DNA from: Paenibacillus sophorae
GTDB lineage: Bacteria > Bacillota > Bacilli > Paenibacillales > Paenibacillaceae
Reading direction: 5' to 3'
DNA length: 64,000 nt
Assembly (NCBI RefSeq): GCF_018966525.1
Contig: NZ_CP076607.1
Span: 3,038,001-3,102,000 of the forward strand
In this document: piece after piece, positions 36,033 through 44,504 of the stretch
How the letters are laid out: every line of letters begins with the position of its first letter
Position numbering within the stretch: position 1 is the first letter of the stretch
Made by a program: the position numbers and the translations under genes
Notes under the pieces: generated by a model
Told to the model about the DNA's origin: nothing
Databases searched by the model: none
What the model saw: the letters and a program-made list of their open reading frames with translations, nothing else

Positions 36033-36201
36033 TTGCGTTTGTTCACCTGTCCTTTATTGGCCGCCGGAGCTGCCGGATTTTGTCCGTATCTACTATCCTT
36101 CATTGTAGTGGACAAGCGCTGAAAAGGTTGTTGCAAGCTGTCGGGCTCACTCAAGGCGGATTTCGGTTTTTTTGGCCGCTTTTAGCGAGCCGGGTCGCTT
36201 C

Positions 36202-37365
36202 CTACTGCTTGCGGAGGTGAAACAGGCCGTAGACGACCGGCGATACGGAAATGCCGGGTTCATACTGCCAAATGGTTTCTTTGCGGCGGCTGGCGTGCTG
36301 TTCTTGGGTAGCAAGCCGCTTTTCTTCGTCAGGTTCCTTCAGAAGCTCTTCATAATAAGCGTCTATAATCTCAAGCTCTCCTTGCAGACGCCGCCGCGCA
36401 GCCTCGGCCCAGCTGTAATCCTGGCCGGAAAGCCTTGAGAGAATATGGCGCTCGAGCAAGCCGGCTCCCGAAGACAGGGAGATTTCATAAGGCTGAATGT
36501 GGACATTCTCCGGCAGGCGGGGAGTCAGCTCAAGCGGGTCCAGAATAGAGCCGAAGTTCTCCATGACTTTTCCGGTAAGCAGCGACACGCCGATGAAATG
36601 CAGCTCCTCCCGTTTCAAATCGCAGCTAAGCTCTACCTTGAAGCAGGCGGCGAGCCATGGCTCGTAGGCGGCAGAGAAAAGGGTCATCCGCTGAAGGTTT
36701 CCCGGAGCTTCAAACAGATGCAGACATTTCCCCTCGGTCTGCGCCGCGGACCAAATCTGGCGCAGCCGTCTGCTGCCGAAAGTAATGTCCTCGCGGCGGA
36801 TCAGTCCGGGTCCTAGACGCGGGAGCACCGGCGTTACCCCGAAGTAGCGGGCAAGGATGCCATCGTTCGGCCCGTTGTTCGCAGCCGCGTTCCCGGCACT
36901 GCCGATTGGTGCGCTAGCGGCGCCTCCGGCGTTCGCCCCCGGATTGCTCCCGGCGCCCGGTCCGGGATTTCCTCCGGGCGGGCCGGCGCCAGGGCTTCTC
37001 GCGCTGTTCGGTCCCTGGCCTACTGGCGATCCTCCGCTCCAAGACGGCGGACTTACCGGCGCGCCGGAGCCGCCTGCCGCGCTGTTCCCCCCCGCTGCAA
37101 TTAACCCGGAGGGGCCTCTTGGCGCCGGGGCGGTCGCCGCGTCATATTTTTCCGGGTCAAACACGAAGGTAAAGGACAGCGTTTGCGGCTCCGCGCCGGT
37201 TCGCTCGACGAACCCCCAGTAGTAGGGCCTGTCAGTTAACATTTGATCGGCGCGGGGGGAGAGCTTTACGGTGACATGAACCGGCGATTTTTCAATGATC
37301 TGGCACTCCGTCGCTTCCAGATAGTCCATTACATGCTGTTGCACCTGCTGGGCGGTCATTGTCAT
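36202..37365 (-). CDS. yqhG: YqhG family protein with a Gly/Pro/Ala-rich insertion
   Basis: A 387-residue protein whose ends match B. subtilis YqhG: VQQHVMDYLEATECQIIEKSPVHVTVKLS and YYWGFVERTGAEPQTLSF at the N-terminus, and LEIIDAYYEELLKE near the C-terminus. Between about residues 95 and 170 there is a low-complexity block of Gly, Pro, Ala, Ser and Asn that the Bacillus protein lacks (it is about 260 residues). The start codon overlaps the stop of yqhH (ATGA). Function unknown; the conserved pairing suggests joint action with the YqhH helicase. Confidence 0.82.
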   Translation of the reverse strand: MTMTAQQVQQHVMDYLEATECQIIEKSPVHVTVKLSPRADQMLTDRPYYWGFVERTGAEPQTLSFTFVFDPEKYDAATAPAPRGPSGLIAAGGNSAAGGSGAPVSPPSWSGGSPVGQGPNSARSPGAGPPGGNPGPGAGSNPGANAGGAASAPIGSAGNAAANNGPNDGILARYFGVTPVLPRLGPGLIRREDITFGSRRLRQIWSAAQTEGKCLHLFEAPGNLQRMTLFSAAYEPWLAACFKVELSCDLKREELHFIGVSLLTGKVMENFGSILDPLELTPRLPENVHIQPYEISLSSGAGLLERHILSRLSGQDYSWAEAARRRLQGELEIIDAYYEELLKEPDEEKRLATQEQHASRRKETIWQYEPGISVSPVVYGLFHLRKQ

Positions 37366-39104
37366 GGCGCGGCCTCGCTTTCACTGAGGACTCCATCCTT
37401 CAGATCGGCCAGGGTCTGGCCAAGCTGCCCTACTTTGCTGCGGATTTCTTCATCGCTTTCGGCCTCCAGCATGATTTTATACAGACTTTTTTCCAGCGAC
37501 TCCTTTTTCTCGAACTTTTCCAAAATCGTGTCCAGCCCGCCGATTACGGTCTCGAACAGATTGATTTTTTCATGCAGCAGATGCAGGATATGCTCCTCGA
37601 TCGTACCGGTGGTGGAGAGGTTGTGGATGATGACATCGTTCTGCTGGCCCAGACGGTGCACCCGGCCGATCCGCTGCTCGACCCGCATCGGGTTCCAGGG
37701 AAGATCGAAATTGATCATGTGGTGGCAGAACTGCAGATTAATGCCCTCGCCTCCGGCTTCGGTGGCAATCATCACCTGGGCGCGTCCGCGGAACAGGTCC
37801 ATCATCCAGTCTTTTTTGCCGCGGTTCATGCCGCCGGAATAAGGAACGGAATGGATGCCGTGATCGCGAAAGTACTGAAGCAAGTACTCCTGGGTCGCCC
37901 GGTATTCGGTGAATACGATTACTTTTTCGTTCATTTCTTTAATGAGGGAAATGGTTTTCTCCGCCTTCGTGTTCGCTTTTACCGTCCGGATCTGCTGGAG
38001 GAGCTCGATCATCCTTTCCCGGCGGGGCGAGTCCTCGGGCAGCTTTTTCGTCAGATTGACAAGCGTCACGAACACCGCGTCCCGGCTGCTGCACACCTCC
38101 CGCTGCAAGGTGACGAGTGACAGCATGCTGTTTAAATTCCCGCCCGATTCCTGATACTGATCTTTGACAAAAGCGGTGACCCCGTCATATAATGTTTGTT
38201 CTTCGGGTGAAAGTGTGAGGGGTACATTGCTGACCTTCCGCTTCGTAAAAGTGACCGGTCCTTCGCCTCTCCGGTTGCGGATCATCACTTTGGACAGCTC
38301 GCCCCGGAGTTGGTCTTCGTTCTTGGCCACGCGCTTGTCGACGACGAAATTCGCCGCAAAATCGCCCTGGTTCCCGAGCTGGCCCGGCTTCAGCAGCGTT
38401 ATGAGATTGAACAGCTCGCCGAGGTCGTTCTGCACCGGGGTCGCGGTGAGAAGCAGGCAGTATTTTTTACGGAGCTCCTGAACGAATTGGTAGTTGGTCG
38501 TCTTCTTGTTCTTCAGCTTATGGGCTTCATCGATAATGAGCATGTCGTATTCTCTGGAGATTAGGAGCTCCTTGTGGGGATCTCGCTTGGCCGTATCCAT
38601 GGATGCGACGACGATATCGTTGTCCCAGGAGTACGCCTTCTTTTGCGCCACGGCCGAAATGCCGAACTTCGTATTCAGCTCCCGGACCCACTGGAGCACG
38701 AGCGAAGCCGGGACGAGAATCAGCACTTTGGAGACAAGTCCGCGCACAAGATATTCTTTCAGCACGAGGCCCGCTTCGATCGTCTTGCCTAGGCCGACCT
38801 CGTCCGCCAGAATCGCGCGTCCCGACATTTCGAACAGCACCTTGCGCGCCGTATCGAGCTGATGGGGCAGAGGAGACAGCGTTGCCAGGTGCTTCATGCA
38901 CTGCAGCTCCTCGAAGCTTTCCACCAGGCCGGAAGCCTCGCCTTCCATCGCCAGCCGTGACAGCCTCCAGTCGCCCCAGGGACCGCCTTTGTCCAATCGG
39001 GATTCCAGGTCTTTCAGCCATTCACGTTCGAAGGAGATAGGCACGGGAAGAACGATATCCTGACCTTGTTCTTGCTCCAGGTTGTTGCGGGGTGCGTGAG
39101 TCAT
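37362..39104 (-). CDS. yqhH: SNF2/RapA-type helicase YqhH
   Basis: A 580-residue SNF2-family ATPase: Walker A LADEVGLGKTIEAGLV near residue 100, DEAH in MLIIDEAHKLKNK, LTATPVQNDLGELFNL, and C-terminal helicase motifs ATEAGGEGINLQFC and QRIGRVHRLGQ. The yqhH-yqhG order is that of Bacillus. GGAGGAG lies before the ATG. It is divergent from nrdJ. RapA relatives recycle RNA polymerase, but YqhH itself is uncharacterised to my knowledge. Confidence 0.88.
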   Translation of the reverse strand: MTHAPRNNLEQEQGQDIVLPVPISFEREWLKDLESRLDKGGPWGDWRLSRLAMEGEASGLVESFEELQCMKHLATLSPLPHQLDTARKVLFEMSGRAILADEVGLGKTIEAGLVLKEYLVRGLVSKVLILVPASLVLQWVRELNTKFGISAVAQKKAYSWDNDIVVASMDTAKRDPHKELLISREYDMLIIDEAHKLKNKKTTNYQFVQELRKKYCLLLTATPVQNDLGELFNLITLLKPGQLGNQGDFAANFVVDKRVAKNEDQLRGELSKVMIRNRRGEGPVTFTKRKVSNVPLTLSPEEQTLYDGVTAFVKDQYQESGGNLNSMLSLVTLQREVCSSRDAVFVTLVNLTKKLPEDSPRRERMIELLQQIRTVKANTKAEKTISLIKEMNEKVIVFTEYRATQEYLLQYFRDHGIHSVPYSGGMNRGKKDWMMDLFRGRAQVMIATEAGGEGINLQFCHHMINFDLPWNPMRVEQRIGRVHRLGQQNDVIIHNLSTTGTIEEHILHLLHEKINLFETVIGGLDTILEKFEKKESLEKSLYKIMLEAESDEEIRSKVGQLGQTLADLKDGVLSESEAAP

Positions 39105-39298
39105 GAGAGCTGTCTCCTCCTGCGGGCCTAAAGTTTGCGTTTACATAGTGAAATGTATAAGTAGTATGCGCGTAAAAGAGAGAATTCATAACTGCTATTT
39201 TTGGAGCCAGTCTCTAAAAACAGGAGAAACAAAGAGAAAATACGGGCTGTTGCCGTGATTTTTCAGCGTGGGCCGCGATATTTCGCAAAAGACTCTTT

Positions 39299-39347
39299 CC
39301 ACAATATATGGTATAGTTTAAAGGCTAATTCACACAATATATTGTGA
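39299..39347 (+). promoter_or_regulatory. Two NrdR boxes upstream of nrdJ
   Basis: CCACAATATATGGTAT (39299-39314) and ACACAATATATTGTGA (39332-39347) match the NrdR consensus ACACWATATATWGTGT, the second nearly perfectly. Their centres are 33 bp apart, three helical turns, the usual arrangement for NrdR. A TATAGT-like -10 overlaps the first box. Confidence 0.85.
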
Positions 39348-39434
39348 CAAATGCGGTGAAAGCCGTTTTAATCGGAGAAGACCCGCCTACACAGAGATCG
39401 AAGTAGTAATCATAATTTCGGGAGGTTGTTTATA

Positions 39435-42134
39435 TTGAGTACTGTGGAGCGCAAGCAGAAGCTGGAGGGACTTAGCGAGAAAATCTTTTTGGACCGCTAT
39501 GCCTGGAAGGACGCCGACACCAATAATGCCAAGGTGGGAGACGTGGTGCTTGTTCTGACAAAAGACGACCCGAAATTTCCTACCAAGGAAGTCGGGGAAA
39601 TCGTAGAGCGCAGCGGCCGGATCGTAACGGTCAAGACTCGCAGCGGCGAGCTGGTAAAGTCCGATGTGGAGAAGTTGACGCTTAATATAGAAAAAACACC
39701 GGAAGAGATGTGGGACCGTCTGGCCGGAGCCATGGCTTCCGTGGAGAAGACGCCGGAGCTGCAGCGCGAATGGACGGATAAATTCCGCAGTATTCTGGAC
39801 GACTGGAAGCTCGTTCCGGGAGGCCGGATTGCAGCCGGAGCCGGGGCAAGCGACGAGCTGACGCTGTTCAACTGCTATGTCGTGCCTTCGCCAAAAGACA
39901 GCCGGGGCGGCATTATGGAAACCTTGTCCGAAATGACGGAGATTATGGCCCGCGGCGGCGGCGTCGGCATCAATCTGTCATCGCTGCGTCCGCGCCGCGC
40001 AGTCGTCAAGGGCGTTAACGGTTCTTCCAGCGGGGCGGTATCCTGGGGCGGACTGTTCAGCTATACCACAGGATTGATCGAGCAGGGCGGAAGCCGCCGC
40101 GGCGCGCTGATGCTGATGATCAACGACTGGCATCCGGACGTGGCCGATTTCATTACCGTCAAGCAGACGATGGGTCAAGTGACGAACGCCAACCTGTCGG
40201 TATGCGTCAGCAACGGCTTTATGAAGGCGGTCAAAGAAGATCTCGACTGGGATCTCGTATTCCCGGACACGACGGAGCCCGATTACAATGAAGTCTGGGA
40301 CGGCGACCTCGATAAATGGAAGGCTGCCGGCCGCAAGGTCAATCATTACCGTACTGTAAAAGCGCGGGATATCTGGCATACCATCATCGAGTCCGCATGG
40401 AAATCGGCTGAGCCGGGTGTTGTCTTCATGGAGTACTACAACCAGATGTCCAACAGCTGGTACTTCAACCCGATCATTTGCACGAATCCTTGCGGTGAGC
40501 AGGGTCTGCCCGGCTGGGGCGTCTGCAACCTGTCGGCAATCAACCTCTCCAAGTTCTATGACGAGGAGAAGCATGATGTGGCCTGGGACGAACTGGCGAC
40601 AACAACACGTTACTCGGTGCGCTTCCTGGACAATGTCATTGACAAGACGCCTTATCATTTCCCGGAAAATGAAGCCAATCAGAAAAAGGAGCGCCGCGTA
40701 GGCCTCGGAACGATGGGTCTGGCCGAGCTGATGATTAAGCTGAACGTTCGCTACGGCAGCCCGGATTCGCTGGCGTTCCTGGACAAGCTGTACGGCTTTA
40801 TGGCCCGCGAAGCATACCTGGCCTCTTCCGAGATCGCGTCGGAAAAAGGTTCTTTTCAGGCGTTCGACGCCGAGAAATACCTGCTGAGCGGCTTTATGAA
40901 AAATATGAGAGAGGTGTATCCCGAAGTCTGCGAGGCCATCGCCAAGCAGGGCATGCGTAATGTAACGGTCATTACCCAAGCGCCGACAGGCAGCACAGGC
41001 ACGATGGTCGGCACATCGACCGGCATCGAGCCGTACTTTGCCTTCAAATATTTCCGTCAAAGCCGTCTCGGCTTCGACGAGCAGTTCGTGCCGATTGCAG
41101 AGGAATATCTTGAGGCTCATCCGGGCGAAGAGCTGCCGGACTATTTCGTGACCTCGATGGACCTGTCCGCGAAGGATCACATCCGTGTGCAGGCTTCCAT
41201 TCAGCGCTGGGTGGACAGCTCCATTTCCAAGACGGCGAACTGCCCGAACGACTTTACGGTGGAAGAAACGAAGGAACTGTACGAACTGGCCTTCGACCTC
41301 GGCTGCAAGGGCGTAACGATCTACCGCGACGGCAGCCGGGATGTACAGGTATTGCAGACGGAGAAGAAGGATGACAAGAAAGACGCTCCGCTGAAGGAGA
41401 CGGCGGCTCCAATTGCCGAAGCGGCAGAAGCCGCACCGGTTAGTGCAGCCCAGGCTGCCGCTACACAAGCGGCTCCGGTCACCAGTGCATCCGCTGATTC
41501 CGGTTCGGCTTCAAACGGCAAGGTTGTCGACAAGCAGTACAAGAAACGCCCGCAGGTGCTGCGCGGTGCGACATACAAGATTAACACGCCGTTCGGTATG
41601 GCGTACATTACCATCAACGATCTGGACGGCACCCCGGCCGAAATCTTCCTTAATGTCGGCAAGGCTGGCTCCGACGTGTTCGCGATGGCGGAAGCACTCG
41701 GCCGCGTCTGCTCCTTGTTCCTCCGCTACGGGGACCACGGCGAGAAGGTTGAGCTGCTGATCAAGCACCTCAAAGGCATCGGCGGCTCCGGCGCCATCGG
41801 GTTCGGCGCGAACCGCGTCGAGTCGATCGCCGACGCGGTAGCGAAGGCGCTGGAGACTCATGTGCAGCAAAGCGCACACGAAGAGCACGTTCCCGCGCCA
41901 ATCGCGGCAACGCTCGCGCTGGAGGATTTCGAAGGCGCGCTGAACGCGGAGCTTCAGGCCGGGGGCGCTGCGGCAGCCCCGGCCGCTGAGGCCGACCACG
42001 GCCACGGCGGACACGGGCACAGCCACTCGTCAGCGGCTTCCCGCGACCTGTGCCCATCCTGCGGCACCGCCTCGCTGATCAACATCGAGGGCTGTAAGAC
42101 ATGCGGAAATTGCGGGTACAGCCGGTGCGGGTAA
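39435..42134 (+). CDS. nrdJ: Vitamin B12-dependent (class II) ribonucleoside-diphosphate reductase
   Basis: An 899-residue class II reductase. An N-terminal small domain is followed by the catalytic barrel with Cys in LFNCYVVPSP, RGGGVGINLSSLRPR, the radical-site NPCGEQGLPGWGVCNLSAIN, and the phosphate loop APTGSTGTMVGTSTGIEP. A linker rich in Ala, Thr and Pro (about 640-700) precedes a TSCPD-type domain, and a zinc-ribbon tail CPSCG...CKTCGNCG ends it. Start: TTG at 39435, 9 bp after GGAGG; the TTG at 39426 is too close to that site. It supplies deoxyribonucleotides using adenosylcobalamin. NrdR boxes upstream indicate repression when dNTPs are sufficient. Confidence 0.93.
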   Translation: MSTVERKQKLEGLSEKIFLDRYAWKDADTNNAKVGDVVLVLTKDDPKFPTKEVGEIVERSGRIVTVKTRSGELVKSDVEKLTLNIEKTPEEMWDRLAGAMASVEKTPELQREWTDKFRSILDDWKLVPGGRIAAGAGASDELTLFNCYVVPSPKDSRGGIMETLSEMTEIMARGGGVGINLSSLRPRRAVVKGVNGSSSGAVSWGGLFSYTTGLIEQGGSRRGALMLMINDWHPDVADFITVKQTMGQVTNANLSVCVSNGFMKAVKEDLDWDLVFPDTTEPDYNEVWDGDLDKWKAAGRKVNHYRTVKARDIWHTIIESAWKSAEPGVVFMEYYNQMSNSWYFNPIICTNPCGEQGLPGWGVCNLSAINLSKFYDEEKHDVAWDELATTTRYSVRFLDNVIDKTPYHFPENEANQKKERRVGLGTMGLAELMIKLNVRYGSPDSLAFLDKLYGFMAREAYLASSEIASEKGSFQAFDAEKYLLSGFMKNMREVYPEVCEAIAKQGMRNVTVITQAPTGSTGTMVGTSTGIEPYFAFKYFRQSRLGFDEQFVPIAEEYLEAHPGEELPDYFVTSMDLSAKDHIRVQASIQRWVDSSISKTANCPNDFTVEETKELYELAFDLGCKGVTIYRDGSRDVQVLQTEKKDDKKDAPLKETAAPIAEAAEAAPVSAAQAAATQAAPVTSASADSGSASNGKVVDKQYKKRPQVLRGATYKINTPFGMAYITINDLDGTPAEIFLNVGKAGSDVFAMAEALGRVCSLFLRYGDHGEKVELLIKHLKGIGGSGAIGFGANRVESIADAVAKALETHVQQSAHEEHVPAPIAATLALEDFEGALNAELQAGGAAAAPAAEADHGHGGHGHSHSSAASRDLCPSCGTASLINIEGCKTCGNCGYSRCG

Positions 42135-42286
42135 GCTGAAGAATGCCTTTCATGTAATGTGATTGTTGTGATTTTTCATTTTAAATGAGAAATATTCTAT
42201 TTATAATGAGAAATTTATTTCATTATAGGTGAGAAAAATATCTTTACGCATTAAAGTGAATAAATATACAAGAATTATCCCGAGCA

Positions 42287-42460
42287 ATGGAGGGTTCGTG
42301 GACTGTCAGTCTTACCTATCACGTTGACAATCGAATGAAAACGGTCGAGGGGAATATTGTTAAATTTGATCCCTTAAATGACATTCCATTTGTAGAAACG
42401 AAAAAGGGAGAACAGCGTTTATCGGTAAGGAACATTATTAATGTTTATTGTCTAGAGTAA
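42287..42460 (+). CDS. Small YolD-like protein (57 residues)
   Basis: MEGSWTVSLTYHVDNRMK... continues with TVEGNIVKFDPLNDIPFVET and RLSVRNIINVYCLE. This resembles the strand pattern of YolD-like proteins (a Tyr-rich strand, GxIxxxDP, then an I-I-x-V end). There is no clear ribosome site, so it may be a relic of a longer gene. It begins the accessory region downstream of nrdJ. Confidence 0.35.
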   Translation: MEGSWTVSLTYHVDNRMKTVEGNIVKFDPLNDIPFVETKKGEQRLSVRNIINVYCLE

Positions 42461-42506
42461 TCACCAGTAAGGGACATTAAAAATTTGGTTTTGCAGGATT
42501 AATAGG

Positions 42507-42528
42507 AAAGCCCCCAATGGGGGCTTTT
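42507..42528. terminator. Compact GC-rich terminator hairpin
   Basis: AAAGCCCCC-AAT-GGGGGCTTTT; usable in both directions between the small rightward gene and the small leftward gene. Confidence 0.65.
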
Positions 42529-42533
42529 GAGTC

Positions 42534-42716
42534 TTATTTTTTGAAAAATTTACCGAAAATCTTAAAGGGGATAGCCAGAATAGACATACCCCAAGCAGGA
42601 ACGAATAGAAGACACTTCATAACTTTGCTTTGCATATCACCTTCAAACTCATACGCATTTTTCCAAAGAAAACTTTCGGAAGTAAGAATAATCTTGGAAC
42701 CAATCATAAACAACAA
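42534..42716 (-). CDS. Small membrane-associated hypothetical protein
   Basis: Up to 60 residues, with TTG at 42716 or ATG at 42707 as start. A hydrophobic C-terminal stretch (CLLFVPAWGMSILAIPFKIFG) ends in a basic FKK tail. A GGGGGA sequence precedes the TTG. A terminator lies directly downstream. Not recognised; an opposite-strand frame over the same bases looks less protein-like. Confidence 0.35.
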   Translation of the reverse strand: MLFMIGSKIILTSESFLWKNAYEFEGDMQSKVMKCLLFVPAWGMSILAIPFKIFGKFFKK

Positions 42717-42745
42717 TATAGTCCCCCAAAAATATACCCCTTCGT

Positions 42746-43299
42746 ATGCTAGATTTTATGCGAGATTCAATATGTTGGGTCTTAATCTTTGGTACTATTT
42801 CATCAGTAGCGATCAGTATGATCCTTTTTACTTGGGCGGGAAAGATTGATGGAGAAAAACACCCAAATAAAAAAGCCAATTTCCGAATTGGTTCTATTGC
42901 ACTTGCCATATTTCTATTTGTTTTTTTGGAGGGTGGTTCTTCTTTCGAGCTTTTTCCGTTTACGAAATCATTGCTGGTGGTGGAGTAAGGCCGGATTCGG
43001 AACTTATTAACCAGAAATATGCAGAACTGAAAAATGGGCATTTTTATTCGCTATACATATACGATAGCTCCACCATGGGCATTGAAGATGACAATGGTGT
43101 ACCGACAGAGTTTCGCAGAGTATTCCGGTTTTTCGAAAAGAAGCGTGCTGTTAGAGACTTGCGGGAAGGGAAGGCTCCTCTTACAGACAATAAAGCATTT
43201 AAAAATTTAAAAAGAACTTTTTCAAATGCTTACCCCTTATTCCTAGATATAAACTATTCTGACATTACAAAATATATGGAGCAAGATATTAAACGTTAG
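42746..43299 (+). pseudogene. Frameshifted two-segment membrane protein gene
   Basis: The first frame (to 42988) encodes two hydrophobic segments (VLIFGTISSVAISMILFTWAG and IGSIALAIFLFVFLEGG). In another frame, from about 42930 to 43299, a soluble part runs on without stops: FFRAFSVYEIIAGG..., ELINQKYAELKNGHFYSLYI and TMGIEDDNGVPTEFRRVFRF. The break lies at a run of seven T at 42921-42927, so a one-base indel explains it. Together they would make a protein of about 180 residues. Family not recognised; no clear ribosome site. Confidence 0.5.
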
Positions 43300-43348
43300 A
43301 AAAATTTATATTGCCCCGAGCCCATTTCCTTCGAAATGACATCCATCA

Positions 43349-44317
43349 TTAACCATCCTCGAATCCCCAAGCGCAAGAAGATTTTCGCATTGCTTTAATA
43401 TCTTGCAGAGGAGGTAGACCAAAAAGCCTTCGGTATTCCCGGTTGAATTGCGACGGACTTTCATACCCTACTGTCAATGCGGCCGTCGTTGCTCCTATGG
43501 GACCGCTCAACATCAGGCGCCTGGCCTCCTGAAGGCGAAGCTGCTTCTGATACTGCAAAGGCCCCATTGTTGTAATCGCTTTGAATTTATGGTGCAGTCC
43601 GGAGTTGCTCATGTTGCAGGATTTTGCAAGTTCCTCAACGGTAAAACAACGTGCGTAATTTTCTTTGATCCATTGGATCGCCTTACCGACTCCTTCCGCT
43701 CTTTGATCAAAGAGCGCCTTTTGGAAAAATAAGTGTCCAAAATCACCTGACAGTAAGTTGAAAATCATTTCCCTTTTGATCAGTTCGGACAGAAATCGAA
43801 CTTCTTTAGGCTTATCGATTAGCTTCAGTAACCGGGAAAATATATCAAGCAGCTCGGCATCCGATTTTCCGATGAAGGTTCCTGCACCCAGATCTTTCTC
43901 ATTTGGCTCTGTGACGATTTCTGCCTCCATGACCACAGAAGCGATTTCTTGCGTCGTAAAATCGATACGCAATGCAAGATAAGGCGATTCTTCCGTTGCT
44001 CCGATGACTTGGGCGGAAGCCGGCATATCGATCAGCGATGCCAAATAATCACCCGCGGAGTATTGAAAGATATTTTGCCCAAGGTAAAGCTTCTTAGTCC
44101 CTTGAAGGGTCAGACAAAAGGAAGGAGTCAAAACACCTTGGCTTCGCAGTGTATCGCGACTGCTTTTGATAATGGAAAGAAACGGAACTCTGGTTGGCGT
44201 CCGTCCATCTGCCAGGGGAATCCGATCCGTCATGGCAATGAGTTGATCCAGCGCTTTCTTATGAATAGAAACACTCTTTCCATTTATAGTGCGGTTATCC
44301 AGTCTTTGTTCTGGCAT
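43349..44317 (-). CDS. AraC-family transcriptional regulator
   Basis: A 322-residue regulator with an N-terminal AraC_N-type effector domain (LTPSFCLTLQGTKKLYLGQNIFQYSAGDYLASLIDMP) and a C-terminal AraC DNA-binding domain: FTVEELAKSCNMSNSGLHHKFKAITTMGPLQYQKQLRLQEARRLM, then VGYESPSQFNREYRRLFGLPP. It is divergent from a DHA2 efflux gene 187 bp away, the usual setting of an activator of that transporter. The inducer is unknown. Confidence 0.87.
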   Translation of the reverse strand: MPEQRLDNRTINGKSVSIHKKALDQLIAMTDRIPLADGRTPTRVPFLSIIKSSRDTLRSQGVLTPSFCLTLQGTKKLYLGQNIFQYSAGDYLASLIDMPASAQVIGATEESPYLALRIDFTTQEIASVVMEAEIVTEPNEKDLGAGTFIGKSDAELLDIFSRLLKLIDKPKEVRFLSELIKREMIFNLLSGDFGHLFFQKALFDQRAEGVGKAIQWIKENYARCFTVEELAKSCNMSNSGLHHKFKAITTMGPLQYQKQLRLQEARRLMLSGPIGATTAALTVGYESPSQFNREYRRLFGLPPLQDIKAMRKSSCAWGFEDG

Positions 44318-44504
44318 TTATTCCATCCCTCCCATCCTTATCTAAATTATATAGGCATTGAAAAAGATTGAAAAGCAAAGGAACTATGTAATAAAACATC
44401 GACTTGCAGCTTTAGGCAATTTTTAAGCAGGAACGGTCTACTTCCTTCCGCCGATTCCATCCATAATATTTTTCAGAACGTTATCTTCTAAAAAGGAAAG
44501 GAAC

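Noticed and set aside
39978..41468. Leftward 496-residue frame inside nrdJ
   Set aside because: Long only because the GC-rich sense gene lacks antisense stops; the sense strand encodes the full reductase.
42517..42849. Rightward 110-residue frame
   Set aside because: It overlaps a terminator, is antisense to a better small frame, and lacks a start signal.
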